DNA of 64,000 nucleotides. Source: Isoetes taiwanensis (Eukaryota > Streptophyta > Lycopodiopsida > Isoetales > Isoetaceae). The notes below the pieces were generated by a model. It had not been told where the DNA came from. It was given only the letters and a program-made list of their open reading frames with translations, and did no database searches. The first letter of the stretch is position 1. Each line of letters starts with the position of its first letter. The stretch spans positions 6,681,358 through 6,745,357 of the forward strand of contig JAJEKV010000052.1 of assembly GCA_021234155.1 (NCBI GenBank), written 5' to 3'. Below are positions 1-12,015 of this stretch, in pieces. Position numbers and translations under genes: made by a program.

Positions 1-123
1 TTGAAGGCAGGCAGCAACTTACTGATACAAACGAAAATTCCTCTGTGTTGTGCCATATGAAGGCTAGCACCAGTGAAATCATCACTCAGGCCCTGCTCAT
101 CAGATAACACTTTTATTCATGTC

Positions 124-201
124 ATGCAAGAGGTTTTTACTAAAGAATGCATTGCGCAATGTATGCAAGAGGTTTTTACTAAAGAATGCACTGCGCATGC
201 C
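124..201. repeat. 39-bp tandem duplication
   Basis: Two adjacent copies of a 39-bp unit start at 124 and 163 and differ at about one base. Each contains the core GGTTTTTACTAAAGAATGC. Read on the plus strand it gives a short open stretch with the peptide VFTKEC twice. A similar peptide occurs in both arms of the foldback element at 32.4-36.4 kb, which may be chance. The rest of 1-408 shows nothing recognisable. Confidence 0.8.
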
Positions 202-408
202 TCTGCAGCTAAAACTGACGACACCACATTTAAACATCAATTTGCACAAATTACAGAGCAAACTTGGCAAATAGCATGTTGCTTCATGCTAAAGTGAGAA
301 TCTGAAATAAAACTTGCATGGCAAGTAAATCACGTCTCAAATGCCAAGGACGTCATTAATCATTCATTAATCCGTGATGACTTGGGAACTATGATCTTTC
401 ATATGATC

Positions 409-843
409 CTAACTAAGGTTGGGAGCATCTTCTGATCTGACCATCTCCTGATCTAACCAACCTCCAATTCCTGAACAACCTTGGCCTCTAAAATGCAGTT
501 TTAGAAGATCAAATGATACTGCAAAACTGAAAACGAATTGTATAATCTGGCAATTTGTAACTAGCTTTTTCCATGGAGGATAAATTCCTGCACTGCATAG
601 GAAGTAATAAAAATATATCACAATATGAACAGCGGCGTTTGCAAGAAGAGCAACAATCTGCAAAGACCGGGTAAACTGGAGCCTTGTTCCTATGGGAAAA
701 CATAAAAGCCAATCATACCTGTTTTCCAGCGGCCTTTCCAAGAAACTCCAAATGTATCTTTGACTCCATCTGAACTTGGATACCGACAGATGTTCTGCTG
801 CCCAATATCTTCTGCTATCGACAGATGTTCTGCTACCCATCAC
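409..843 (-). pseudogene. ELO-family fatty-acid elongase fragment
   Basis: ELO (GNS1/SUR4) enzymes are ER-membrane condensing enzymes of very-long-chain fatty-acid elongation. The minus-strand open frame of 144 codons has, from about residue 58 to 131 (roughly 672-454), the typical C-terminal half of a plant ELO protein: a transmembrane segment with VHIVIYFYYFLCSAGI, then PPWKKLVTNCQIIQFVFSFA and GCSG. The HxxHH catalytic box that should lie upstream is absent. The first 50 residues and the last 14 do not resemble the family. Family members are usually about 270-300 residues. I read it as a dead partial copy, not an expressed gene. Family recognition is from memory; the missing catalytic box is seen directly. 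Confidence 0.72.
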
Positions 844-2290
844 AAAGCAGCTCTAAAGCCTTTGAAACGGAGTGCATCCATTGTTGTTATGCCCAAAATA
901 GATCAATTGCTCCAGATTAAGCTTACTTCATAGCTTATAGCTTATGGTGAATATCTGCAAAAAGCTGAAAAGACGAGATGAATCTGGATTATAACAGCTG
1001 AAGCATTACTCGAAAAGGAAAAAGAGGGCTAATTGAGAAAAAAATGGCGAAATCAATAACAACATACATCGGCATTTTTTCATGGCTTTACCGAACTGGT
1101 TGTTTCTTTTGAGCAATGAACAGCATCACTTAATAGCCAAAAGATTTCAATGTCTCATCGCAGTGCATAAACTCAGAAGAAAACCCTTAGCTGCTTGCTT
1201 ACATTGTCTGACGAACCTAAAGAAAACTCGGTTAACTATGCTGTTTAGGGGGACACTGCATATGCGCTTCAGAATACATGGAGCCGAGCAAAGAATCCCT
1301 GCGAACAACGGCCTAGATAGCGCGTGAATGGAATTGAAGATCGACGGAAAGGGTTAATGCCAAGGTACTTATTGCAGAACTCTTACTGCAAATGCTTTTC
1401 ATTCAAGATGTTGTGGGGTTAAAAAAACAGAACACATGCCGGAACTGGATATAAGAATAGAATAGTTTGGATCTGTTTTATTCTGGCCATATTTTCTTTG
1501 CCCGCACCTAATCCATAAAATCTTAAACCCCAGGACCCCAAGAAATAATTTTCATTGTTAGTTTTGTGGCCTGGATTTAAATAGGGGAGCTCTGTAAAAA
1601 CCCAAAGCTCTCATAACCGACTTTGAATACTAATTGCAAACCACATGATTCCGATGCATTTTTTTACTGATGGGTTGTCTAATCTGTTAAGATCAACGCT
1701 CCTATTAACGTTAGTGGAGAGAAACATACCTGGTTGGTTATTCCATCTCCAGAAAGCACAGAGAGCTGGGAGTGCATGCCGATTAAAGCTCTAAATCATG
1801 GTCTTCCTTTTGTTTTTTAAACATAGGATTCAAAGGTATAGAAGCACGCTTCCTATTATCCAATATCAAGGCAGATCTTGCCGTTCTTGCTCCGGATTTA
1901 GATCTTCATTTGTCCTCGGGCCCATAGGAAGCTCCAGCCTATATTGAACCTCCAGTCTCAAAACTCCCCAAGAATCAAGATCTCTTGGCTTCTTCTTGCA
2001 TTGATCCAAGCATCTGGCCCTTGCCCTTTATATATAACGCTTGAAAGAATAGGCTGGAAACTTCCAGAAAATTGGCGAAAGCTTCAGGTACATACCCGAA
2101 ACCTCCAGAAGAAACTACCGTCTTCCAAAATTTTTGTATGTAGACACGTGTACAATTCATATCATAAATTCCTATTAAAGGCACCAGCGCCTAAGCTGGC
2201 CCCTTACCTTTCATATTACAATTATATATTAGAGATAAAGATGGTTATTAGGGAACCACCCATTTAATTACAATTAATTTAACTACATGG
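844..2290. other. Intergenic, no gene recognised
   Basis: AT-rich DNA with only short incidental open frames. A TATA-like run (TTTATATATAAC) at about 2026-2037 sits in a somewhat GC-richer stretch at 1860-2200 that could be part of an old LTR, but no ends, target duplication or coding flank were found to support that. Confidence 0.5.
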
Positions 2291-2604
2291 ATGCAAGATT
2301 AATCTCCCAGCGTAGGAAGAGGATGCTTCTTCCATCGTGGCCATGGAGACAGCTCCCGATAATGCCTAGGATGATGTCTAATGCCTACACCTCTCGTTGC
2401 CCTTGGCATGGAGGATGGTGCCCTTCCTATAGTGGGCATAGACTAGAGGTGCTCTTTTGCTCATAACTCGGGATTCTGGTGTCAGATTCAGGTGTTCTTG
2501 GGCTCGTTGGAAAGCTTATCGAACGAGCTTTCCGTCGGTGTATGATTTGTATGGTGTTTCCTCTGTTTTAGTCGCCGGAATCCACCTGACAGTCCCGGCC
2601 CTCT

Positions 2605-3131
2605 ATGGCGACCCCTGACAGCATGCATGCGCTGAAGAAAAGAGCCCGCAATTTGGATACCTCGTCCCCATCAGAGCAGGTATCACAGGCTGAGGCAATC
2701 AGGGTTGTACAGGAACAGGCCGGTTCCCTCCAGGCTAAGCTGGCAAGCTTGGAGGCATCACGGGACCATCTGCCAGGGGCTGCGCTCAAGAAGCAGCTTC
2801 TCCAACAGAAGGAGCGAATTTCCCTTGTGGAAGTTAAACTCGGGATTATGATTGCAGGGGAGCCCAAAAGGCTAATGACCAGATAAGAGGGGAGATACAA
2901 GCAACAACGCAGCTAGTCACGGAGATGGGGCACCGCTTGGATAAGGTCCACCAGCAGTGGATGGAAGACATGGCGCAAGCACGGGCTGACATGAAGGGGT
3001 TGCTGCAGCAGATTGTACAAGTCACAAGCATGGCTGGTCGGATAGATGCTAAGGAAAAGGATGTGGAAGCGTGCGCGGGCAGGCTCCAATTCCTTGATGA
3101 AGCAAAGGCGCATGGTGAGGAGATGTCGTGA
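2605..3131 (+). pseudogene. LINE ORF1-like coiled-coil protein
   Basis: The first ATG of the element opens 93 codons beginning MATPDSMHALKKRARN, rich in Glu, Gln, Lys and Leu with heptad-like spacing. The theme continues in another frame from 2925 (GHRLDKVHQQWMEDMAQARA), so at least one frameshift lies between. ORF1 proteins of LINEs are RNA-binding chaperones that trimerise through coiled coils. That role is inferred from position and composition only, since no zinc knuckle or RRM was recognised. Confidence 0.55.
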
Positions 3132-3902
3132 AGATGCTTACATATAGAGAACCATATGGCCCACTTACAAAGAAGAGATGCGGGACCTCCGAATGGAGGT
3201 GCAACGAAAGTCCGAGTGCACCACAGTCATCCGCAGACCAGCACCCCTATACCGCAGGCCGAGGTGGCTCGGGGAATCGGTGGTGCCGTGAGGAGCAAGA
3301 CATCCGTGCACGCCCGCCTCAACCTTATTGCGGGGGGATTGCCGAGGAGCAAGGCGAGGATTTGCCTGTAAGCTTACCACCCCGGTACTTGCAAAGCTCC
3401 AATTCTGATTTGGTTATCAAGAGTCCAATCGGTCGGAGGACCGAGCATGAGACCCTCGGCTAGTTAAGTTTGCAGTCTTGGATTGGGAGGCAAAATCTTT
3501 GTTGTTGCACCGCATCGGGCCGCTTGAAAGGTACGCCCATATACCTGGATCTGGATCTCACGCCACTGCAACAACGGGAAAGAAGCCAAGAGTTGGTCAA
3601 GATAAGAGAGATTCGACAAGCTGGAGGGGCTGCTGGTTTGGTTAATGGCAAGATGAAGGTATATGTGCCTCCTCGTCAGACAGTTGCGGAGGCAGCATTC
3701 CCACGAACAGCTGCGTCGCAGGGGCAGAGCGGTCCAGGAACATCAGGCCAGACAGGCCAGGGAGAGGGCGGATTGAGGCCTTCCACAACTGCAGCACATC
3801 CATCAGGGTCCCATCAGCAGGCTGCCCGAGTTATTCCAACCACAGCAGCGTCCTCAGGCACTCAGATGGGTCCACAAACAAGCCGAAAGATAGGGAAAGT
3901 GT

Positions 3903-4178
3903 CTTCGCATTGTTTCCTGGAATTGTAGGGGCTTCCCGTGGCAGAAGGGCAGTGGCTTGAATGGGATCGCGACAGACATGGACATCGTCTTCCTGCAGGA
4001 GACATGGGAGTATGAAGGGCATCGATTGCCAGACATTCGAGGATATCAGCATTTCTCACTTGCTAATGAGCGCCATGGCAGACGCGGGTACGGTGGAGTG
4101 GCTTGCTACTTTAGGGACGCCTTAGCATGCAAGATCACACTTGTAAGTCCGATGCATTTAACCGCTACATGTGGGTAA
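3903..4178 (+). pseudogene. LINE APE endonuclease, N-terminal part
   Basis: In one frame from 3903 the translation runs LRIVSWNCRGFPWQKG, followed by MDIVFLQETW and GYGGVACYFRDAL. SWNCRG carries the Asn of the apurinic-endonuclease-like fold and LQETW carries the catalytic Glu. This domain nicks target DNA to prime reverse transcription. The frame closes soon after 4178. The expected downstream motifs (SDH etc.) could not be followed through 4200-5050, which is heavily shifted. Part of a decayed LINE, not a host gene. Confidence 0.8.
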
Positions 4179-5091
4179 TGGTATTAGAGCCCGGTCATGT
4201 CCCATTGTTTCTTGCTAGTCGCTACATTCCCCATGCGGGGCTCTAAGTTCTACCGGGTACATGATCACGGAATTATGAGATGTCCGAGATGCCGTATAGG
4301 GAATCGTATGATGACATAGACCGCTATAGACAGCGAGGGGCGTGTGTTTTTGCTAGGAGATTTCAATGCTCAGACGGCGCTAGATTCGCGATCGGTGACC
4401 TTCCAAGGTGACGCTTAATGCTGATCCGCTTTGGCTTGGAGATACCGCTATTCAAAGATACATGGCACTCCGGGATATGGTGGCTAGACCATTTGGCGTG
4501 CGGTGGTCCGGTCCACCGCCAAAGTTTTTGACATGGTAATTTGTAATGGTATGCAACGATGGCCACACTCGTGGGGTGTTACTTTGCGTGAGTGATAGGC
4601 GGTGATGGGGAGCTAGTGTGTTGGATTACCTTCGCCCGTGAGCAAAGACTTGATATGGTTACACACTTCTCCATTGGCACAAGCTAATGGGGGATGAGGA
4701 GGCTTTGTCGGGATCACTACCCGCTTTATGTCACGCCTGAATTGGGAGCATTCAATAGTGGAGACACCGCAAGGGGGCGTGGAGGGTTACCATACATCCC
4801 ACGCCATCGAAGCGTGGGGAAGATGAATCGTGGTTGGTGCGGGAGTTGCTGTGGGTTTGATAGCTTTTACACACCGCAAGACAGGTGTGCATGGCTGGTG
4901 AGGGCGCCGCTTGCAGTACCGCCGGGGCTTCCTTTGTATGGAGGGCCCTCCGGGCGAGGGACACCGCGATTTTCCGAGAACCCGTGGTTTGATGTCGATT
5001 GCAAGGCTCTAAAGAGCCACCGCGCTTTTGGTCATAGATCCACGATTGCGCCACGTATAAGCTCTTCCTAAAAGCCAAGAAGGGGAGATAC

Positions 5092-6340
5092 ATGGCAGAA
5101 ACCCAGGAGCGTCTGTTTGATATGCTCATGGCAGAGCCAAAAGCTTTTTGGCGTAAGGTGTTATACCAGAAGTGCCAGGTGGCTAGTAATGTAAGTGTGG
5201 AGCAATGGATGCACCGCTTGCAGGAGTTATATGACCCCCCAGGAGCTAATGCTAGGGTCCCGGATCAGGTAGGAGAGGTGCTACAGCTCACGCGGGAGGA
5301 TGTCCAAAGCAGGGTCTCGTGCATCCGGCGAATGGCAAGGCAAAGGATTTGTGGGCTGCAGTCGAGCCGTTGAAATGGGGTGGCCCATCCGTGGTAGGCC
5401 CCTGACGGTGATCATCAACCAGGCTTTGAGCGAGGGGCTCCCCCAGGAGTGGATGGTTAGTAAGGTTGTTCCTGTGCATAAAGCTGGTAATAAGGATGAG
5501 CCGGCGAATTACCGGATGATTATGGTAAGCTCGTTGTTTGCAAAGCTCCTGGCAGGGGTGGTGGAGAAGAAACTCACTAAGTGGGCCGAGGAGGGGGGGT
5601 GCGGGCAATTGGCGAGGTGGGGCTTTTCGCCCGACTCACTAATTAACCGACCATATCTTCACTTTGAGAGTGTTGATGGATGGAGGAATCTCCAATGCCG
5701 ATGTGACTTGTATCTTCGCTTTGTAGATTTTAAGATCAAGATATGATACCGCCCCCCAGAGACATCTTTGTGGCGAGAGGTTGCAAGACTTGCGAGTTCC
5801 ACGGGAGTTGCGTAATGGGGTGCACCAGCTTTATGATGGAATTCATGCCGACCGCCTTATGAAGATCGGCGTGTAGCTAGCACTATGGGAGTTAGCGGGG
5901 CTGCCCATTGTCTCCAACGCTTTTGGGTTGTACATTGATAGCTTGGAGACGTGGATGCAACACCATGGGGAGCGGGGTGCAATTATCCGAGGCGACCTCG
6001 GAGCCGGTTGCTATATGCGGATGATGTAGCTTTGCTAGCCCACACGGCCAGCAAAGTATGCGGAAAGAACATTTGGATGCCCTCGATTGGGTTCTTGGGG
6101 GGCAACGGGAATGACAGGTGAACTTGCACAAAACTAAGCTTCTCGATCCGTCCTCGCAACACCCTATCCGGGAGTTATATTGCAGGGGACAGGAAGTGGA
6201 GATGGTGCGGAGCTTCAAGTATCTGGGAATTGATTTCACTACTAACATGTTGTGGGATGAGTGTGTGGAGAGGAGAGCCAGTGCAGGCTGGAAGGCTTTA
6301 TATGCGCGGCAAAAACGCTGGCGTGTTGCCGGATAGATCT
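5092..6340 (+). pseudogene. LINE reverse transcriptase
   Basis: Pieces of the RT domain are readable in three frames. At 5300-5600 the palm/finger region reads LPQEWMVSKVVPVHKAG and NYRMIMVSSLFAKLL. Near 5640-5760 there is a stretch matching the region before the first catalytic Asp. At 6014-6025 the catalytic YADD lies in LLYADDVALLAHT. At 6190-6240 FKYLGIDF marks the thumb/connection. Several frameshifts separate them. The RT copies the element RNA at the nicked target. The homologous region of the minus-strand copy at 61.0-62.25 kb has KYLGVEF and the shared VEVWGP motif (here near 6405-6420). Confidence 0.85.
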
Positions 6341-7509
6341 TTGTTGGGCGAGGAGAGCACACCCATTTAGGGCTTTGGTCGAGCCGGGTGCTGCTATATG
6401 GGGTGGAGGTTTGGGGCCCAAAGAAGTTAGCAAAAACACGCGGGATAGGTTGGAAAGGGTGCAGAAAGCTTTCTTGACATATAGCTTGGGAGTGAAGGAC
6501 ACCGCACCGCGTCGATTTTTTTGTTGTATGAGGCGGGTTCCGCCTTTACAAAGACGATACGCTATGCTGTGCATCTTACTTGCTTCCATAAGGTGGATGG
6601 GATGGATGAGCATCGCTTGCCCCCACAGCCGTGTTGTTAACGCTGGGGCCCCAAAACCGGCTGAAGAGGGTATGGCACGAGTTAATCGTAAGGGATGGTT
6701 TAGGAGGTGGTCTATGGATTACCAACGGATGGTGGCATTGGCGCATTTCCCGATGAGAATGGGCAATTGGATGCGAGGCTATCTTTGCGACCTGTGGATG
6801 CCTCTACTCTTGCAAAGCCCAAGACAGAGCACTATCACGCTCAGATTAATCCCGGCCTTGAGCATGGACCCCATCGGTACTTGAAAGCACACATCTCTGT
6901 GAAGAAGCGGAGAGCTATTGCTGCCATAAGGGGACGGGTTCCCATTACCTCGAGAATTGAAACAGTATTTGGGGGTGAATGGCGGGCACAGGATCCCCCA
7001 GGGAGGAAAGGATATGTCGGTGTTGTGAGATGCACGTGATAGAGGATGAGCACCATGCCCTCCAAAGCGGTGCCAAAGATATGCCCATGTCCGAAAGCAA
7101 AGGCACACCGATCTTAGATGCTCGACACACCGCTACATCGATTTTTCGCATCACCTATGGTAGCGCCGATGGGAGCTTACATCCTGCAGATTTCGGGCCG
7201 TCGGACTTGCTCTTCGAGGGGCATGGTATTTGAGAGCCCTCTTGTTAGGGTTTTTCCTCCCAAGTGGGGGTTTTTTCATCCCGGTAGTAGGGTTCTACTG
7301 TACAGTTACATTGTTTGTTTTTGGTGTTGGGGTTTTTGGCTTTTTTGCCTGTTCTCTGCATGTACCGTCTCATAGGCCTCTGGCCTCCGTGGACGTTAAA
7401 ATAAACTTCCTTCCTTCCTTCCTTCCTTCCTATCAATGAATGATCCTATATGACCTCTTATCTCTCAATTTGTCTACTTCCGTGGCGCCGAAATAGACTT
7501 TTAATCTAC

Positions 7510-8085
7510 CTTCCACTCACCTATCGGTTCGGTGTCGACTACTTCGGTAATGAGTCGAGCTTTGTATTGCTTTATAAATTGAGGGTGTTGCTTCTCCAGA
7601 TCTGATTGTAGTGCTCACGTAACGTCTTCCACAGGTAAGTGCGTCCATTTCACTAGGTATTGGAGAAATTGAGATCTTCTTGTCTTCTTATAGGATTTAT
7701 CAAGAACCTACGGAACAATCTCAAGTTGATCGTCCGTCATTTCCAGTAACTCCGGTGTCTCCAATACTTCCTCTGGATTAGGAGTGTGCCTCTTTAGGAG
7801 ACTTACTTGGAAAACTCTATGGATCTTCACGTGTGCTGGCAGGTCCAACTTGTAGGATTGGTTACCTCCTCTTTTGGTTATCCTGAATGGTCCAGTCCAC
7901 CTTGGAGCAAGCTTCTTGCAATTGCCGATGCAGAGCTTCAGCCGTACTTTGTCCCCTATTTGAAACTCCCTTAATGTTATGTGCTTATCTGCTATGCTCT
8001 TTTGCCGGCTTCTTGCTACTAGAAGATATCCTCGTATTTTCTCCACCAATTGTTGCATCTGCTGGGATACTTCTACCTTGGACAT
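7510..8085 (-). mobile_element. Fossil chromovirus (Ty3/gypsy), integrase end plus chromodomain
   Basis: Old virus-like fossil on the minus strand. The translation shows the C-terminal part of a gypsy integrase (KLAPRWTGPFRI, then HRVFQVSLLKRH). Directly after it comes a chromodomain-like stretch (FLQYLVKWTHLP) that ends near 7510. Chromodomains at the integrase C terminus define chromoviruses, where they steer integration to heterochromatin. Only this 3' portion is present: the rest of pol and both LTRs are missing. It is broken, with a few breaks. The downstream flank abuts the tail of the LINE at 7437. Confidence 0.87.
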
Positions 8086-8223
8086 GGGGATTAGTTAACA
8101 TCAGGGATAGGTTCAATACTGTATATATTTTATACGTAATACATATTTTTTGAAAGATATGGCACAAATTTGACGTATAATACGTCAAAAATACGTCCAA
8201 AAACATTTTCGGCATCGAAAAAA
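8086..8223. other. Spacer with TACGT-rich palindromes
   Basis: Short AT-rich spacer with ATACGTAAT and GACGTATAATACGTC, the latter a 15-bp near-perfect palindrome at about 8172-8186. No gene. Confidence 0.5.
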
Positions 8224-8397
8224 TTTCGCGTAAGCGAAAACAACAGTTTTGCTTATGCGAAGATAGTTTCGCGTAAGCGAAACCGTTGTTTTCGCTTACG
8301 CGAAGCAGGAAAACTTTCGCGTAAGCGAAACCAACTGTTTCCCTTATGCGAAAATAGTTTCGCGTAAGCGAAACTGTTGTTTTCGTTTACGCGAGTG
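8224..8397. repeat. Array of eight hairpin palindromes (TTTCGC-GTAA-GCGAAA)
   Basis: Four tandem units of 43-48 bp start at 8224, 8267, 8315 and 8358. Every unit begins with the perfect 16-bp near-palindrome TTTCGCGTAAGCGAAA. Each unit's second half holds a reverse-oriented, slightly altered copy (8247-8260, 8289-8304, 8338-8353, 8381-8394), so each unit is itself a larger inverted repeat. The forward copies are identical while the reverse copies vary. CpG pairs are retained in an otherwise AT-rich, CpG-poor neighbourhood. Function is unknown. Confidence 0.92.
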
Positions 8398-11300
8398 GTA
8401 CCTCAAAAACAGATTGAAAATCGGCAGCTGAAACCTCCTTTGACTTGATTTCTTTGGGTTTCCTTCCTTCTGACTCCACATTCCTGAACTCGGCAAATTC
8501 ATCCTGAGTTCTTGCTGGCTTCGGCTGAACAAATAAAAAAGAATAAAAAACAGTTAGATTGCACACTATTTCGGATCATGAAAATAAAACAGAGCAAAAA
8601 AAAGGGAATGCTAAATACCTCTTGCACAGGCATAAAATTCATGGTAGAAACCTCAAATTGTTTCGGAGTTATAGAGAGAAAAAGGATGGAATGCGAGCAA
8701 AAAGGCTGGAATCAAGCTTCAACTCCGTTCGTGATAGAGACCCGGAGTGCAAGGAAAACTTTATAGCGCGAAATTTTGGCTAGATGATTCTGTGGATCAT
8801 ACAAGTAATCATTCGTCGTCAGCAATGAAGAGCCCGTCAGTACCTGTGATTTCACGGCCCATCACGATCCGTCACGACCCATCAATGCCCATCCATGATC
8901 GTTCGTGAAGGTGCTAACGAGGTGCTAGAACTCCTAAAAGTTGGGTATGTAAAAAAAGAAAATACACCCCATTGCAATCTCATCTATGATTCTAAGAAGA
9001 CAAATATATTATTTCAAATCATCAATTTGACTTTTTCTTGTTCTCTAGTACATATGTACATGGACTTGCACGGTTATATCATTGATGGTATGAATATATA
9101 TATGATGTACTGACATTCCTCACTCAAAATGGAAATATTTGGGTAAAATTTGACATAATGACAAAAAGTTAGTTGTATCCTTTACGACCATACAAATGGC
9201 ACAGTGAAATGACACTTTTGCGACAATTGGTGATACAATTCATGTATATTTGGGAAGTTGTAGCATCACAGAATCATAGAACCGTAATGAAATAATAGAA
9301 CACTGGACTAAAGAAACTTTATTCATGCACAAATGATATGGCAACACCATTAACCACCCAACCGGATCCACTGGGTTATGGCAAAACACAAGTGCTCTAT
9401 GGCAAATACAAAGCTCTGGCATCTGGCTTATTGGCCTTCCAGACTAATCTTGCTACTCCAAGCAGCCACACATCATAAAAACAATTGCAAATCCGTGGAG
9501 TCGCTATGGCAGTGATCTGTGACCCCTTATCACCTTTTCGGCCATTACTCTCTCCTCCGGTTCGGAATGTGCCACCCAATTCGAAAACTAGACTCCGAGA
9601 CGGTTTCAACGAGCTAAAGGTCGCTTCAATCGGAGCTCTGGTTGCGAAGATATGTCCAACTGAAGTTTCAATTCTATTTATAGATCTCTCTGCGACTTTA
9701 GCCCTTTTTAGCAGGCAGTTGCCTTTTTTCTCAAAATATCTCCTTTAATTAGATTATATGACTTATCATATGGGACATTATCTATGATCTTTTTCTCAAC
9801 CAATAATCATCCCAATGATAGTGCCTCGACCCCTTCCATAAATATCAATGGTTCTTCACACCCACATGTTATGTTATCCTATGCCCCTTTATATTATTAG
9901 GTGATCTTAGGAATAACATTTACATAGTATTTGCCATAATTTCAATAACCCATTTGCCATGGACCACTCCCCCGTGCTTGCTCCATATCAATTGGCTTAC
10001 ACGCCATTTGTGATGGATAAATGGCAAAAGTTCAATCACACTTAAAAGGCAAATATAAGTATTTATTTGAATACGAATGGCACTCATATACATGCACTTG
10101 TGGGGCACATACATGGCACTTTCTAATATGTCGTTCATGCGAGACAAAATGGCAAAACTCTAACACACTTAAATGGCAGATGCATGACACTAGACATGGT
10201 CAATAAAGGGCAAAATAGTTGTCATTTAAATGGCATATATTCGTCACATTTTTTATGTGCTAATTACAATGGCTCAAATTTATGAAAATGTGTCATTTGT
10301 ACCTATTTTTATAGTAGTGTCGTATGTTCAATCTAGTGCATAGGACATTGATGAGAGTCTTAAAAAAGGTTTACCTGTGTTGTCCAATTATATTATGAGA
10401 GTCTAAAAGAAGATGTTATTTACGAAATTTTCACTGCTGTTGGAAGCTTTCAGGGAATAAAGAAAAATGGAGCTTGGTAAGGAACCTAGTTTTGAATTGG
10501 TTGGTTGCACAATCTTAAGTTAAGGATTTGTTTTCAGTAGCGGAACTATTGAGATTCAATGGGAGATGCACGATGAAGGTACGACAAAGCTTCAAAATGT
10601 TAGTTGTATACTTCAAGAAGCCAAAGGCACAAGCATAATATCTCTTTCTTCCAATAAGCTGAATGTCTTTCTTATGGACTGGATATATCTTGTGCTCTGC
10701 CATATTTTTCATAAATTTAAATAAGGGAATTTCATGTATATTGGAAACTATATGACCGAGTAAAAGTATGTGTTGTTGTAGCAGATGCTCGAAGAATGAG
10801 TTGTTGTATCCGACAATATATATTGTGTAGCCAATTGTCGAAGTGTTTGGCTATTTTCTGTTGCAGTCCATGCTTGGGACATACTGCTATTATGTACTGA
10901 GGACAGCTAAAATGTAACCCTGTTTTGCACTCCTCTATCTTGCATTTATTGGCAAAGTTGTTGTTTGCTAGCTGATTGCCAACTATATATATGTGCTGCA
11001 ACTCTATGAAAAGAAGATGTTTGAATTGCTATTATATGGTTACTTGTGGATTCACTTCCGCTTCAAACAATATCGATTGTTGCCAAACGTAATCCATACT
11101 ATCTAGATTTATGATATAGCTTTATGCTGGATATTATGTTGTAAATGATCATGGTTCTACCTGGACATAAAATTAAATATCACTAAATGATCTGTCAACT
11201 TTTAGGTCATTGCACTTGAGATAAACTTATTGTACATATGCTTCTTTGCCCTGCTTGTCTTGATGGCCTCCTGTGTTAATATATAGCCAGAGTATGAAAT

Positions 11301-11529
11301 ATGCATGGCAAAATTATCATTCTCTCCTTCTGGATTTCAATAATGCAGAAAATGCTATTGCAAAGAGATTGAATGCACGCTTTTATTTGTGTTTAATTCT
11401 TGAGCTCAAACTCTTTTCATTCTTTGTATCAGTTATCTGAACAACAGGATTTCTATCCATGAACTTCATCAAAGTACTTGGAAGGGTTCTAAAGCATAGA
11501 AGTTGAATTCATCTCCTTATCGTTGCATT
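8398..11529. other. Long AT-rich stretch without recognised genes
   Basis: About 3.1 kb with no open frame that resembles a known protein. A GC-richer patch at 9500-9680 ends in a TATA-like CTATTTATAG (about 9672-9681) and could be a decayed LTR promoter, unproven. The word ATGGCA recurs often between 9990 and 10280. Nothing else stands out. Confidence 0.5.
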
Positions 11530-12015
11530 TGATGCAACCCACAAGTGTACTTGAAAGAAATACCCTTGCAATTCAAAATAAAGAAATTTATCAAAATACT
11601 CCTAATAAAGGTAGAATCAATCAAATACTAGAGCATCATCTAGCAAGATCACGAATTCAAAGGGAAGAATTAATTAGAAGATTGGCTTGAACAAGATTTG
11701 GGTTTTTTCACAAGAAAAGAACTGATAGATTCCCCTATCAAATTCCACACATAAGTACTCAGCAAAAGGTTATCTCAGAAGGGATTTATCACAAGGTAAG
11801 GAATCAAATCGATGGAATCCAGTAAACAGCTGATGGCTTCTAATCTTTGGATTTGGTGCTACAGACGTCGCAAAATGCCAGAAGCTGTCACAGAACCCCT
11901 TCCCAAAAACTCAGTCTTTCTCTGGAATTCTCTTGATCAGGATAGCCAGATTGGGTGGCTGAGCTTAGCCTTGGAGGCTGGACTTTGTTATTTGAGTTCT
12001 CTTTTGCTTGTTTAC
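11530..12015 (+). mobile_element. Left part of an older LTR split by a nested insertion
   Basis: Fossil. Candidate LTR start TGATGCAACCC at 11530, continuing to the insertion site at 12015 and resuming at 22384. The combined LTR would be about 530 bp, ending ATCA at 22431, five bases before a tRNA-iMet-type primer-binding site. The TGAT/ATCA ends and the position fit an LTR, but no second LTR is available to prove the left end. Older than the element inserted into it. Confidence 0.4.
12011..12015. repeat. Target-site duplication TTTAC, left
   Basis: TTTAC directly precedes the left LTR. The identical TTTAC directly follows the right LTR at 22379-22383. Five-base duplications are normal for Ty3/gypsy integration. 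Confidence 0.93.

Larger units (their letters stand above)
2300..7437 (+). mobile_element. Decayed near-full-length LINE with (TTCC)n tail
   Basis: A non-LTR retrotransposon on the plus strand. In order it shows a coiled-coil ORF1-like region (2605-3131), an APE-type endonuclease start (3903-4178), reverse transcriptase (about 5300-6340, YADD at 6014-6025), a C-terminal Cys/His motif (near 6985-7070), a 3' UTR with the hairpin module at 7248-7283, the block TCCGTGGACGTTAAAA (7386-7401), and a TTCC tail at 7407-7430. It is broken by many frameshifts and stops. The 5' edge is uncertain (somewhere between 2300 and 2590). A tail of short tandem repeats instead of poly(A) recalls RTE-type LINEs, but the clade was not tested. 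The same family has truncated copies at 22975, 16724, 51690, 59600 and 61008. Confidence 0.85.

Noticed and set aside
1944-2267. Open frame of 107 codons as a gene
   Set aside because: Overlaps a TATA-like, LTR-like stretch and has no protein motifs.
7245-7436. Minus-strand open frames through the TTCC tail (and similar ones at 23.5 and 61 kb)
   Set aside because: They read the tandem tail as Lys/Glu/Gly repeats; the real elements run on the opposite strand.
8224-8397. Regular repeats reminiscent of a CRISPR array
   Set aside because: Units are palindromic tandem repeats with similar 'spacers', in a eukaryotic nuclear setting, without cas genes.
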